From Achromobacter sp. Marseille-Q4962 (lineage in GTDB: Bacteria > Pseudomonadota > Gammaproteobacteria > Burkholderiales > Burkholderiaceae_B), in NCBI RefSeq assembly GCF_943737005.1, contig NZ_CALSFU010000014.1, forward strand, positions 93,385-157,384: a stretch of 64,000 bases of DNA, written 5' to 3'. This document shows positions 35,843-44,758 of this stretch, piece by piece (position 1 is the stretch's first letter; each line of letters begins with the position of its first letter). The translations under genes were made by a program, and so were the position numbers. The notes beneath the pieces are model-generated. The model was not told the DNA's origin and made no database searches. It saw only the letters and a list, made by a program, of their open reading frames with translations.

Positions 35843-36918
35843 AACCCGGCCGCGTCGCGCTGGCGGCCGCGCTGTGCTGGCTGTTCGCCGTGGCCGCGGC
35901 CCAGGCCGCGCACCCGTTCGGCGTACCGGAAAGCGGCGGCGCGGGCTGGCTGCCGGGCCTGTTCGGGCAGGCGGCGGCCTGGCAGGCGCAGTTCTACCGC
36001 CAGCTCACCGGCGCGCTGCGGGCCTGGCAGGCCGACGGCGGCGCAGCCTGGACGCTGATCGGGCTGTCTTTCGCCTATGGCGTGTTCCACGCGCTGGGGC
36101 CGGGCCACGGCAAGGCGGTGATTTCCTCTTATGTGCTCGCCAACCGCCAGACCGCCCGCAACGGCGCGCTGCTGGCGCTGGCCGCCTCGCTGGTCCAGGC
36201 GCTGGTGGCGATTGCCGTGGTGGCGCTGCTGGCGCTGGCGTTCAACGCCACGGCGGCCGTCATGAACGCGGCGACGCGCTGGCTGGAACTGGCTTCGTAC
36301 GCGCTGGTGACCGCGCTGGGCGCGTGGCTGGTGTGGGCCAAGGCGCTGCGCCCGCTGGGCGCCCGGCGCGCGGCAGACGGCGGCGATGATCATGACCACG
36401 GCCGCCACCATGGCGCTGCGCACGAGCATCATCATGCGCACGGCCACAGCCATGGCGCTGGAAGCATCCGCCATCATGCGTCCGGCCGCGACGTTCTCCA
36501 TGTGCATGACCTTCACGCGCACGGCGCGCATTGCGGTTGCGGGCATGCGCACGTGCCGCCGCCTGAGCTGGCGGCCGGGCCCTGGGACTGGCGGCGCGCC
36601 GCCGGCGCCATCGGCGCGGTGGGGCTGCGGCCCTGCAGCGGCGCGCTGATCGTGCTGGTGTTCGCGCTGTCGCAGGGGTTCTTCGCGGCGGGCGTGGCGT
36701 CGGCGCTGGCCATGGGCCTGGGCACGGGCCTGACGGTGGCGGCGCTGGCCTGCATGGCGGCGGCGGCGGGCGGGGCGGCCAACCGGCTCGGCCGCCGGCT
36801 GTCGGGCCGCGGGGCCGCGCGCCTGCGCTACGCGGTCGAGGCGCTGGCGGCGCTGGCCATTCTGCTGCTGGGGTTGCTGCTGCTGGGCGGCGCGCTGGCG
36901 GGCGGCCCGCCCTGGTAG
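35833..36918 (+). CDS. NicO/RcnA-family metal transporter
   Basis: 361 residues, signal or first helix at the N terminus followed by six helices. FAYGVFHALGPGHGKAVISSYVL (near residues 80-100) is the defining His-x4-Asp-like metal motif of nickel/cobalt permeases; GLRPCSGALIVLVFALSQG near 265 is the second. Between them a His-rich cytoplasmic or periplasmic loop of about 55 residues (His-Ala/Gly/Asp runs, with HCGCGHAH) can bind metal. Its place at the end of the znu operon suggests zinc or a related metal; direction of transport (efflux in RcnA) is undetermined. Confidence 0.85.
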   Translation: MFLKPGRVALAAALCWLFAVAAAQAAHPFGVPESGGAGWLPGLFGQAAAWQAQFYRQLTGALRAWQADGGAAWTLIGLSFAYGVFHALGPGHGKAVISSYVLANRQTARNGALLALAASLVQALVAIAVVALLALAFNATAAVMNAATRWLELASYALVTALGAWLVWAKALRPLGARRAADGGDDHDHGRHHGAAHEHHHAHGHSHGAGSIRHHASGRDVLHVHDLHAHGAHCGCGHAHVPPPELAAGPWDWRRAAGAIGAVGLRPCSGALIVLVFALSQGFFAAGVASALAMGLGTGLTVAALACMAAAAGGAANRLGRRLSGRGAARLRYAVEALAALAILLLGLLLLGGALAGGPPW

Positions 36919-36934
36919 GGCAGGCCCGTGCGGG

Positions 36935-38044
36935 TCAGGATTTGCGCCCGGCCCGCGGATGCGCCTGGTCGTAGGCCTGGGCCAGGTGCTGGAAGTCCAG
37001 CCGGGTGTAGACCTGGGTGGTGGAGATGTTGGCGTGCCCCAGCAGTTCCTGCACGGCGCGCAGGTCTTGCGCCGACTGCAGCACGTGGCTGGCGAAGCTG
37101 TGGCGCAGCACGTGCGGGTGCACGTGCATGGGCAGCCCGGCCTGCCGGGCGATCTCGGCCAGCCGCGCCTGCACCACGCGCGGCGAAATGCGGCGGCCCC
37201 GCGCGCCCAAAAAGAGGGCGGCCTCGTCCGAGGGCCCGGCCGCGGCGGCGGCCAGCTGGGCGCGCGCCGCCATCCATGCGCGCAGCGCTTCCCGGGCCTG
37301 CCGGCCCACGGGCACCGAGCGGCGCTTGCCGCCCTTGCCCAGCACGACGACCTCGGCCTCTTCCAGATTGAGCCAGCCGCGCGACTCGTAGCCGGCAGCG
37401 CGCGTGTAGCGCAGGTCGAGCCCCACGAGTTCGGACAGCCGCAGGCCGCTGGAATACAGCAGTTCCAATATCGCCTGGTCGCGCAGCGCCGCGGGCTCGG
37501 TGGCGAGCCGGGCGGGCGCGCGGTCCAGCAGCGCCTGGGCCTGTTCCACCGAAAGCGCCTTGGGCAGGCTGCGCGGGGCCTTGGGCGCGCGCACGCCGGC
37601 GACCGGGTTGGCCGTGAGGCCGGCGGCGGGCGCCCACCATTGATAGAAGCCGCGCCAGGCGGCCAGCGTGCGCGCCAGGCTGCGCGGCCCGCGGCCCTGG
37701 GCGTGCAGGCGCGCGACGAACTGGCGGATGTGGCCGTTGGCGAGCCGGTCCAGCGGCAGGCCGGCCTGTGTGGCAAGCGCCTGCAGGAAGCGCAGTTCGC
37801 GGCCGTATCCGTCGAGGGTGTGGGGAGAGTAGCGGCGGTTGGCCCGCAGGTGGCGCAGCCAGGCGTCCAGCGGCGCGGCCAGGGGTTCGGCGGGAGGCGC
37901 CGCCGGCGTGGCGGACGTGCCGGCGGCCTGCGTGACCGGGGTCTTGGCCCGGGCGGCCCGCGTAGAGGCGGCCTGCGCAGGGGCGGCCCGTGTCCGGGCA
38001 GCCCCTGCCCCGGCGGGTTGCGCGGGGTTGCCGGGCCGCGCCAT
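36935..38044 (-). CDS. xerC: tyrosine recombinase XerC
   Basis: 369 residues. A ~55-residue Ala/Pro/Thr-rich N-terminal extension precedes the SAM-like core-binding domain (LDAWLRHLRANRRYSPHTLDGY). The catalytic residues are all visible: Arg in YSSGLRLSELVG, Lys in VLGKGGKRRSVPVG, His-x2-Arg in HVLRHSFASH, His in LGHANISTTQVYT and the nucleophile Tyr in the same segment. With XerD it resolves chromosome dimers at dif. Part of the conserved dapF-DUF484-xerC order. The extension makes it longer than the usual ~300 residues. Confidence 0.93.
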   Translation of the reverse strand: MARPGNPAQPAGAGAARTRAAPAQAASTRAARAKTPVTQAAGTSATPAAPPAEPLAAPLDAWLRHLRANRRYSPHTLDGYGRELRFLQALATQAGLPLDRLANGHIRQFVARLHAQGRGPRSLARTLAAWRGFYQWWAPAAGLTANPVAGVRAPKAPRSLPKALSVEQAQALLDRAPARLATEPAALRDQAILELLYSSGLRLSELVGLDLRYTRAAGYESRGWLNLEEAEVVVLGKGGKRRSVPVGRQAREALRAWMAARAQLAAAAAGPSDEAALFLGARGRRISPRVVQARLAEIARQAGLPMHVHPHVLRHSFASHVLQSAQDLRAVQELLGHANISTTQVYTRLDFQHLAQAYDQAHPRAGRKS

Positions 38045-38047
38045 GCC

Positions 38048-38713
38048 TCAGGCGGCCTGCAGGCGGCGCAGGGCCGCCGAGGCAAGCAGGGCGATGCGGT
38101 CGAGGAAGTCCGTGCCCATTTCCGGCGAGAAGCGCGCGGGGTCGTCCGAGCCCAGCACCAGCAGGCCCACGCTGGGGCCGTCGGTTTCCAGGCGCAGCGC
38201 CACCAGCGCGAGCGACCTGGGCGCGGCGTCCAGCCATTTCACGGCCTCGAAGGCGGTGTCGGTCCCGCAGTAGGGGGCCTTGAGGCTGTCGGCGAAGGTG
38301 CGCACGTCTTCGCTCACCGGCGCGCCGTAGCCCGTGTCGGGCAGGCCTTCCAGGTTCCAGAGGCGCAGGGCGACGTGGTTCAGCTCGAATTGCTCGGCCA
38401 GGCCCAGGGCGATTTCGCCGGGCACGTTCCGCGCCTGGGTTTCGGCCAGCAGGCGGCAGCACCATTGGGTGATGTGGCTGCCGATGCTTTCGTTGGCGTT
38501 GGCGTTGCGCACAAGCTCGCTGAGACGCCATTCGAGTTCGCGATTGCGCTCGCGCAGCGTCATGATCTGGCGCTCGCCGAGCGAGATGGCGCGCGAGCCG
38601 TGGGGATGGGGCACCTGCAGCGTGGCGAACACGTCGGCGTGCTCGTCGAAGAACGCGGGGTTTTCCTGCAGGAAGCGGGCGATGTCTTGGGCGTTGAAAA
38701 CGGTATCGGTCAT
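38048..38713 (-). CDS. DUF484 (GAF-like) protein
   Basis: 221 residues. FNAQDIARFLQENPAFFDEHADVF at the N terminus and the coiled GERQIMTLRERNRELEWRL region (50-75) are the DUF484 signature; the second half folds like a GAF domain (LALVALRLETDGPSVGLLVLG). It sits between dapF and xerC as yigA does in E. coli. Function unknown; a role in chromosome or cell-envelope signalling is only inferred from the neighbourhood. Confidence 0.9.
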   Translation of the reverse strand: MTDTVFNAQDIARFLQENPAFFDEHADVFATLQVPHPHGSRAISLGERQIMTLRERNRELEWRLSELVRNANANESIGSHITQWCCRLLAETQARNVPGEIALGLAEQFELNHVALRLWNLEGLPDTGYGAPVSEDVRTFADSLKAPYCGTDTAFEAVKWLDAAPRSLALVALRLETDGPSVGLLVLGSDDPARFSPEMGTDFLDRIALLASAALRRLQAA

Positions 38714-38717
38714 GGGA

Positions 38718-39611
38718 TCAGCGGTTCAGCGCCAGGGAGAATACGAGTTTGTCGATGTCGAGCTGGCCCTTGAAGACGGATTGCGCGGGGCCGGTCATGC
38801 GCAGCCGCTCGCCGTCCCAGGCCACGGTGAGCACGCCGCCGCGCGTCTGCACGCGCACGGGCGAATCGAGCAGGCCGCGGCGGATGCCCGCGGCCACGGC
38901 GGCGCAGGCGCCCGTGCCGCAGGCCAGGGTTTCGCCGGCGCCGCGCTCGTAGACGCGCAGGCGGATGTTGTGGCGGTCTTGCACTTGCATGAAGCCGGCG
39001 TTGACCCGGCGCGGAAAGCGCGGGTGGCGCTCGATGAGCGGGCCCATGACTGCCACGGGCGCGGCGTCCACGTCGTCCACCACCTGCACCGCATGGGGGT
39101 TGGAAATCGCCACGGCGGAAATTTCCACGCGGCGGGGCGGCCCGGCCGGCCCGTCCAGTTCGAGCGGCCAGAGCGTGTCCCGGCCTTCGGCGCGGGCCTG
39201 CAGGCCCGTGGTGTCGAAAGGCAGGGCGCCGGGTTCGAAGCGGGTGCTGCCCATGTCCACCGTGACCTGTTCGTCTTCGCCTTCGTCCAGCACCAGGATG
39301 CCGGTGGAGATTTCGGCGCGCAGCGGGTTGCGGTCGGACAGCCCTGCTTCGTGCACGAAGCGCACGAAGCAGCGCGCCCCGTTGCCGCAATGCTCGACCT
39401 CGCTGCCGTCGGCATTGAAGATGCGGTAGCGGAAGTCGGCGTCGGGCCGGGTGGCGCGTTCGACCAGCAGGATCTGGTCGGCGCCCACCCCGAAATGGCG
39501 GTCGGCCAGCGCGCGCGCGCGCTCGGGCGTCATGTCGATGGCCTGGCGCACCCCGTCGAGGACGACGAAGTCGTTGCCCGCGCCATGCATTTTGGTGAAG
39601 TTCCAGTTCAT
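38718..39611 (-). CDS. dapF: diaminopimelate epimerase
   Basis: A 297-residue PLP-independent racemase converting LL- to meso-DAP for lysine and peptidoglycan. [19 protein letters not shown] starts the protein; the two catalytic Cys are in [17 protein letters not shown] (near 75) and [14 protein letters not shown] (near 220). Starts directly upstream of DUF484 and follows the acyltransferase gene by 19 bp. Confidence 0.96.
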   Translation of the reverse strand: MNWNFTKMHGAGNDFVVLDGVRQAIDMTPERARALADRHFGVGADQILLVERATRPDADFRYRIFNADGSEVEHCGNGARCFVRFVHEAGLSDRNPLRAEISTGILVLDEGEDEQVTVDMGSTRFEPGALPFDTTGLQARAEGRDTLWPLELDGPAGPPRRVEISAVAISNPHAVQVVDDVDAAPVAVMGPLIERHPRFPRRVNAGFMQVQDRHNIRLRVYERGAGETLACGTGACAAVAAGIRRGLLDSPVRVQTRGGVLTVAWDGERLRMTGPAQSVFKGQLDIDKLVFSLALNR

Positions 39612-39630
39612 GGGCGGGATTATCGCGCAT

Positions 39631-40554
39631 TCAGTACAGCTTGGCTTCTCCCAGGGGGCGGGTCTTGAAGCGGCGGTGCACCCAGTAATACTGGCTGGGG
39701 CAGCGCAGCACCCAGGTTTCCAGCTCGCGGTTCAGGCGCGCGGTGGCCTCCTCGAGCGAGTCCGTGCCGGGAAAGTCCTGCAGCGGGGGCAGCACCTCGA
39801 CGTGGTAGCGCCCGGTTTCGGGGTTCCAGTAATTGAGCACCGGCATTACGGCGGCGTTCCATTTGCGCGCGAGCTGGGCGGTGGCCACCAGCGTGGCGGC
39901 GGGCACGCCGAAGAAGGGCACGAAGACCGAGCCCTGGCGGCCGAAGTCCATGTCGGGCAGGTAATAGACGGGGCGGCGTTCCTTGAGGTGGCGGATGAGG
40001 CCGCGCACGCCGTCCTTGCGGCTCACGAGGAATACCTCGTTAAAGCGCGCCCGCCCGGCGCGCACCACCGCGTCGATGCCGGGATCGCTCTGCGGCGTGT
40101 ACAGGGTGGCGCCGGTGGGCGCATCCATGGTGAGGCGGGTGGCGGCGGCGTCCAGCCCGATGAAGTGCGGCGCCAGCAGGATGACCGGCCGCCCCGCGGC
40201 GACCTCCTCCTGGATGCGTTGCGCGCCGCTTTCGGTGACCATGTCGCGGATGGCCTCGGGCGTGCCGTACCAGAGCACGCCGCGGTCGACGATGGACTGG
40301 CCCAGCGCCCGGAAATGCTCGGTCGTCCAGCGTTCGCGCACGCTGGCGGGCTGATCGGGAAAGCAGAGCTCGAGATTGCGGCGCACGATGCGCGCGCGCG
40401 AGCGGGCCAGGTTGAGCGCGAGCCAGCCCACGAACGCCCCGGCGCGCTGCCGGGCGGCGGGACGCATGCGGGCAAACCATTTCAGCAGGGCAATCAGCGC
40501 GCGGGTCTTGAGGTCGCGGGGCTTGGGGTCGGTCATGTCGGAACGCGGCGTCAT
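39631..40554 (-). CDS. lipid A biosynthesis acyltransferase (LpxL/LpxM type), second copy
   Basis: 307 residues. [15 protein letters not shown] near residue 130 holds the His-x4-Asp catalytic pair of lysophospholipid acyltransferases; [20 protein letters not shown] near 190 is family-conserved. It adds a secondary acyl chain to Kdo-lipid A at the inner membrane. It starts with ATG overlapping the upstream copy's TGA (ATGA), so the two are coupled. A second Met six codons later is also possible. Related genera carry an adjacent lpxL pair whose products acylate different lipid A positions; which is which is not readable here. Confidence 0.88.
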   Translation of the reverse strand: MTPRSDMTDPKPRDLKTRALIALLKWFARMRPAARQRAGAFVGWLALNLARSRARIVRRNLELCFPDQPASVRERWTTEHFRALGQSIVDRGVLWYGTPEAIRDMVTESGAQRIQEEVAAGRPVILLAPHFIGLDAAATRLTMDAPTGATLYTPQSDPGIDAVVRAGRARFNEVFLVSRKDGVRGLIRHLKERRPVYYLPDMDFGRQGSVFVPFFGVPAATLVATAQLARKWNAAVMPVLNYWNPETGRYHVEVLPPLQDFPGTDSLEEATARLNRELETWVLRCPSQYYWVHRRFKTRPLGEAKLY

Positions 40555-41426
40555 CGGGCTTCGGGCGCGGCGGCCTGGCCGTCGGCGGGCGGCGGCGGCG
40601 CGCCGCGCGGCGTCTTGTAGCGGTTGTAGCTCCACAGGTACTGCTCGGGATAACGCCGGATCACCGCTTCCATGGAGGCGTTGATGAGAGCGGCCTGCTG
40701 CGTGGGGTCTTCGGGCAGGGGCTCGGGCACGCGCACGAAATGCAGGCGCCAGCCCTTGCCGCGCGGCAGGCGCACACCGGCCACGAGGATCACCGGCACG
40801 CGGGTCTGCGTGGCGAGCTTGCCGGGCAGCGTCATGGTGTAGGCCATGCGGCCGAAGAAGGGCGCCCACACGCCTTCGCCCTCGCCCGGCGCCTGGTCGG
40901 GCAGCATGCCTACGCACTCGCCTTTGCGCAGCGTGCGCACGAATTCGCGCACGCCTTGCAGGGTGGCGGGCACGGCGCGCACGTTGGAGCTGTTGCGCGC
41001 AGTGTCGAGCAGGGGCGCGAGCATGTCTTTGCGCGGCGGGCGGAACATGACCGTCATGGGCAGGCGCTGGGCCACGTAGCGCGCGGTGATCTCGAAACAG
41101 CCCAGGTGCGGCGTGAGGAACAGGATGCCGCGGCCTTCGGCGCGCGCCGGCCCGACCACGGCGTCGAAGTCATCCGAGGTGGTCTGCGCCAGGCTTTGGC
41201 GGGAGCGGAACCAGACGCGCGGCATTTCCAGAATCATCGCGCCCGTCTGCGCGGCGGCGCGGCGGGCAAAGGCATTGCCGGGGTAGCCCGCCTGGGCCGC
41301 GTTGGCGCGCAGGCGGTCGCGGTACTTGCCGGGCCAGGCATAGGCGGCCAGGCCGAGCGCGCGGCCCAGGGCATGCGCGGCGGGCAGGGGCAGGCGGGCA
41401 AGCAGGCGAAACAGGGTGAGCAGCAT
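40551..41426 (-). CDS. lipid A biosynthesis acyltransferase (LpxL/LpxM type), first copy
   Basis: 291 residues. FLTPHLGCFEITARYV near residue 110 gives His-x4-Glu, the catalytic dyad; GMLPDQAPGEGEGVWAPFFG near 175 is conserved. A single membrane anchor lies at the N terminus (LFRLLARLPLPAAHALG). The two copies differ clearly, so they are likely old paralogues with distinct chain or position preference rather than a recent duplication. Divergent from metK. Confidence 0.88.
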   Translation of the reverse strand: MLLTLFRLLARLPLPAAHALGRALGLAAYAWPGKYRDRLRANAAQAGYPGNAFARRAAAQTGAMILEMPRVWFRSRQSLAQTTSDDFDAVVGPARAEGRGILFLTPHLGCFEITARYVAQRLPMTVMFRPPRKDMLAPLLDTARNSSNVRAVPATLQGVREFVRTLRKGECVGMLPDQAPGEGEGVWAPFFGRMAYTMTLPGKLATQTRVPVILVAGVRLPRGKGWRLHFVRVPEPLPEDPTQQAALINASMEAVIRRYPEQYLWSYNRYKTPRGAPPPPADGQAAAPEAR

Positions 41427-41454
41427 GCGGCAAAGGACGAAGATCGGGCATGTT

Positions 41455-41499
41455 CATGCTGTTGACCGGGAATATGGAAAGAACCCGGCCGCCAGCATG
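41455..41499. promoter_or_regulatory. nested inverted repeat between lpxL-type gene and metK
   Basis: Outer arms CATGCTG/CAGCATG (7 bp) enclose inner arms CCGGG/CCCGG (5 bp) around a 13-base AT-richer centre. It is in the divergent promoter region, 18 bp before a TAAAAT -10-like hexamer (41517-41522) on the metK side. An operator for either gene is plausible; the factor is unknown. Confidence 0.4.
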
Positions 41500-41529
41500 A
41501 GATGCGCATTTTCGCCTAAAATAGTCTTT

Positions 41530-41562
41530 GTCGCCGAGTTAACCGACAACTTGCGGGGCGAC
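41530..41562 (+). promoter_or_regulatory. metK: hairpin at start of the metK leader
   Basis: GTCGCC pairs with GGCGAC and, inside it, AGTT with AACT around an ACCGAC-type loop. If transcription starts just after the TAAAAT at 41517, the hairpin would be the first element of a ~170-nt leader. It does not match a SAM-riboswitch consensus that I know. Confidence 0.35.
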
Positions 41563-41701
41563 GGCGGGCCGGCGGCGCATCGCTCCGGGCCTTCCAAATC
41601 CGCTAAAGCGTCGCGCCCAGATCAGTCTGCCTTGCGGTCCGGGGTGCAACGCGCCTCGTGAACCCATGCACCGGCTCTGCCGGACACGTAAGGACGCATC
41701 T

Positions 41702-42865
41702 GTGGCCAACAACGATTTTCTCTTCACTTCCGAATCCGTCTCCGAAGGCCATCCCGACAAGGTCGCCGACCAGATTTCCGACGCGATTCTGGACGCCATC
41801 TTCACGCAGGACCCGAATGCCCGCGTTGCCGCGGAAACGCTGTGCAACACCGGCCTGGTCGTGCTGGCTGGCGAAATCACCACCACCGCCAACGTCGACT
41901 ACATCCAGGTCGCCCGCGACACCATCCGCCGCATCGGCTACGACAATACCGACTACGGCATCGACTACAAGGGCTGCGGCGTGCTCGTGGCCTACGACAA
42001 GCAGTCGCCCGACATCGCCCAGGGCGTGGACCGCACCTCGGAAGACTACCTGAACCAGGGCGCCGGCGACCAGGGCCTGATGTTCGGCTACGCCTGCGAC
42101 GAAACCCCCGATCTCATGCCCGCGCCGATCTGGTACGCGCACCGCCTGGTGCAGCGCCAGAGCGAGCTGCGCAAGGACGGCCGCCTGCCCTGGCTGCGCC
42201 CTGACGCCAAGTCGCAGGTGACCTTCCGCTACGTGGACGGCCGCCCGGTCGAGGTGGACACCGTGGTGCTGTCCACGCAGCACGCGCCGGAAGTTTCGCA
42301 GGAAACCATCCGCGAAGCCGTCATCGAAGACATCATCAAGCCCAGCTTCGCCGAGGGCCTCATCACGCCCAAGACCAAGTTCCTGGTGAACCCCACGGGC
42401 CGCTTCGTCATCGGCGGCCCGCAAGGCGATTGCGGCCTGACCGGCCGCAAGATCATCGTCGACACCTATGGCGGCGCGTGCCCGCACGGCGGCGGCGCGT
42501 TCTCGGGCAAGGATCCGTCCAAGGTCGACCGCTCGGCCGCCTACGCCGCGCGCTACGTGGCCAAGAACATCGTGGCCGCCGGCCTGGCGCGCCAGTGCCA
42601 GGTGCAGGTGAGCTACGCCATCGGCGTGGCCGAGCCCATCAACATCACCGTCTACACCGAAGGCACCGGCGTCATTCCCGACGACCAGATCGCCCGCCTG
42701 GTGCGCGAGCACTTCGACCTGCGCCCGCGCGGCATCGTCAACATGCTCGACCTGCTGCGCCCCATCTACGCCAAGACCGCCGCCTATGGCCACTTCGGCC
42801 GTTCCGAGCCGGAATTCTCGTGGGAAGCCACCGACAAGGTGCAGGAGCTGAAGAAGGCCGCCTGA
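41702..42865 (+). CDS. metK: S-adenosylmethionine synthetase
   Basis: 387 residues, making SAM from methionine and [26 protein letters not shown] (N-terminal, with the ATP His), [21 protein letters not shown] (the 110-loop hexapeptide) and [21 protein letters not shown] (phosphate loop) are all present. GTG at 41702 starts the family N terminus ([13 protein letters not shown]). It and ahcY-metF at 50-53 kb supply and recycle SAM. Confidence 0.97.
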   Translation: MANNDFLFTSESVSEGHPDKVADQISDAILDAIFTQDPNARVAAETLCNTGLVVLAGEITTTANVDYIQVARDTIRRIGYDNTDYGIDYKGCGVLVAYDKQSPDIAQGVDRTSEDYLNQGAGDQGLMFGYACDETPDLMPAPIWYAHRLVQRQSELRKDGRLPWLRPDAKSQVTFRYVDGRPVEVDTVVLSTQHAPEVSQETIREAVIEDIIKPSFAEGLITPKTKFLVNPTGRFVIGGPQGDCGLTGRKIIVDTYGGACPHGGGAFSGKDPSKVDRSAAYAARYVAKNIVAAGLARQCQVQVSYAIGVAEPINITVYTEGTGVIPDDQIARLVREHFDLRPRGIVNMLDLLRPIYAKTAAYGHFGRSEPEFSWEATDKVQELKKAA

Positions 42866-42886
42866 TCCCGGGCCTGCGGCAAGCCG

Positions 42887-42918
42887 GGGCCGCCCTTGGG
42901 GCGGCCCTTTGCTTTTGC
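42887..42918 (+). terminator. rho-independent terminator after metK
   Basis: Nine-base arms GGGCCGCCC and GGGCGGCCC close on a TTG loop and are followed by TTTGCTTTT. It lies 21 bp after the metK stop. Confidence 0.88.
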
Positions 42919-43055
42919 GCGCCGCCGCGGGCGGCCGGCGGACTCTTCGGCCCAGGCGAACGCCGGCCTCGGGATTCGAGAATGGCCTTCCGCCGCGGCG
43001 GCGCTCACACTAGCTCTCCAGACGGTCCGCACAGAGGCCGCGTAGGGAGACAAGC

Positions 43056-44024
43056 ATGCTGCAACCGATACGCTGGCTGGCCGCCGGCGCGATGGCTCTT
43101 GCCCTGGCGAACGCGGCCCAGGCCGCCTGGCCCGAACGGCCGGTCACGCTCATCATTCCCGCTTCGCCCGGCGGCACCACCGACATTTCCGCGCGCCTGA
43201 TCGCCGACAAGATGGCCGCCTCGCTGGGCCAGCAGGTCATCGTGGAGAACCGCGCTGGGGCGGCGGGCATCATCGGCGCGCAGGCGCTGGCGCGCGCCCG
43301 GCCCGACGGCTATACGCTGCTCATGGGCAATATCGGCCCCAACGCCATCAATTACGCCCTCTACAAGACGCTGCCCTACAAGCCGCAGGACTTCGCGCCT
43401 GTCACCCTGGTGATTTCCGTGCCCAACGTGCTGGTGGTGAACGAGGGCTCGCCCGCGCGCACGGTGGCCGACCTGGTGGACTGGGCCAGGAAAAACCCGG
43501 GCGGCGTGTCGTTCGGCAGCTCGGGCGCGGGCCAGTCGCCGCATCTGTCGGCGGAGCTGTTCAAGCAGCGCGCCGGCATCGGCGGCACGCACGTGGCCTA
43601 CAAAGGAGCCGGGCCGGCCGTGGCGGCGCTGCTGGGCAACCAGTTCAGCTTCATGATCGACAACCTGCCCAGTTCCATGCCGTACATCCAGTCCGGCAAG
43701 CTGCGGGCGCTGGCGGTCACCAGCGCGCAGCGCCAGCCCGAGCTGCCCGACGTGCCCACGATGGCCGAGGCCGGCGTCAAGGATATGGTGGTGACGGCCT
43801 GGTTCGGCCTGATGGCGCCGGCCGGCACGCCCGCGCCGGTCATCGACAAGCTCTACGCGGCGGCGCGCGACGCGGTGCGAAGCCCCGAGGTCCGCGAGCG
43901 CTTCCGCGCCATGGGCGGGCAGGCCGGCGGCAACACGCCGGCGGAGTTCGGCGCCTTCATCGACCAGGAACGCGCGCGGTGGAAGGCGATCGTGGACGCG
44001 GCCGGGCTGGCGAAGGAGCAATGA
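43056..44024 (+). CDS. Bug/TctC-family periplasmic substrate-binding protein
   Basis: 322 residues, signal peptide cleaved after AQAA near residue 24, then WPERPVTLIIPASPGGTTDISAR, the start of the Bug fold. VENRAGAAGIIGAQALARARPDGYTLLMG and HVAYKGAGPAVAALLGNQF are the ligand-site loops. Bug proteins bind small carboxylates and are greatly expanded in Bordetellaceae; many have no transporter partner nearby, as here. A CoA-transferase pair starts immediately at the stop, so the ligand may be an acid that becomes activated to CoA. Confidence 0.92.
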   Translation: MLQPIRWLAAGAMALALANAAQAAWPERPVTLIIPASPGGTTDISARLIADKMAASLGQQVIVENRAGAAGIIGAQALARARPDGYTLLMGNIGPNAINYALYKTLPYKPQDFAPVTLVISVPNVLVVNEGSPARTVADLVDWARKNPGGVSFGSSGAGQSPHLSAELFKQRAGIGGTHVAYKGAGPAVAALLGNQFSFMIDNLPSSMPYIQSGKLRALAVTSAQRQPELPDVPTMAEAGVKDMVVTAWFGLMAPAGTPAPVIDKLYAAARDAVRSPEVRERFRAMGGQAGGNTPAEFGAFIDQERARWKAIVDAAGLAKEQ

Positions 44025-44687
44025 ATGATCGACAAGATCCAGGAATCCATGGTCGAGGCGGTGTCCGTCATTCCGGACGGCGCCTCGGTGCTGGTGGGCG
44101 GTTTCGGCGAAGCCGGCGTGCCTTATGAGCTGCTGCAGTGCCTGGCCGAGCTGGGCCGGCGCGAGCTGACCATCATCGCCAACAATGCCGGCACTTTCGA
44201 CCGCGGCATCGCCGCGCTGCTGAACCGCCGGCAGGTGCGCAAGATCATCTGCTCGCATCCGCGCCCGCCCAATTCGGAGGCTTTCGCGCGCGCTTTCCGC
44301 GCCGGCGAGGTCGAGCTCGAGTGCGTGCCGCAGGGCACGCTGGCCGAGCGGCTGCGCGCGGCCGGGGCGGGGCTGGGGCCGTTCTATACGCCCACGGGCT
44401 ACGGCACGGAGTTGGCGCGGGGCCGCCGCCAGGAGGTCATCGACGGCGTGGGCTATGTGCTGGAGCATCCGCTGCACGGCGATTTCGCGCTGATCCGGGC
44501 GCACCGGGGCGACCGCTGGGGCAACCTCATGTACCGCCATGCGGCGCGCAATTTCAATCCCGTGATGTGCATGGCGGCGCGCCATGCCATCGCGCAGGTG
44601 GACGAGGTGGTGCCCCTGGGCACGTTCCCGCCCGACCAGATCATGACGCAGGGCCTGTTCGTGAAGGCCGTGGTCCCGCTGCGGTGA
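44025..44687 (+). CDS. CoA-transferase subunit A
   Basis: 220 residues of family I CoA-transferases. VLVGGFGEAGVPYELL near residue 25 is the alpha-subunit signature (usually GGFG-x2-G), and TPTGYGTELARGRRQE near 125 is conserved. Closest in feel to PcaI (3-oxoadipate) and acetate/acetoacetate transferase subunits. It starts right after the Bug stop and is followed by subunit B. The acid is unknown. Confidence 0.88.
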   Translation: MIDKIQESMVEAVSVIPDGASVLVGGFGEAGVPYELLQCLAELGRRELTIIANNAGTFDRGIAALLNRRQVRKIICSHPRPPNSEAFARAFRAGEVELECVPQGTLAERLRAAGAGLGPFYTPTGYGTELARGRRQEVIDGVGYVLEHPLHGDFALIRAHRGDRWGNLMYRHAARNFNPVMCMAARHAIAQVDEVVPLGTFPPDQIMTQGLFVKAVVPLR

Positions 44688-44758
44688 CGAGGCCTTCCGT
44701 CCGGGCGGGAGAACGCATCCATTTCATGTGACGGCGCTTGGCGCCCTGGGAAACAGAC

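Noticed and set aside
41530..41701. A SAM riboswitch before metK
   Set aside because: Hairpins are present, but I could not match the conserved cores of SAM-I, SAM-II, SMK, SAM-IV/V/VI or SAM/SAH. Kept only as an open leader finding.
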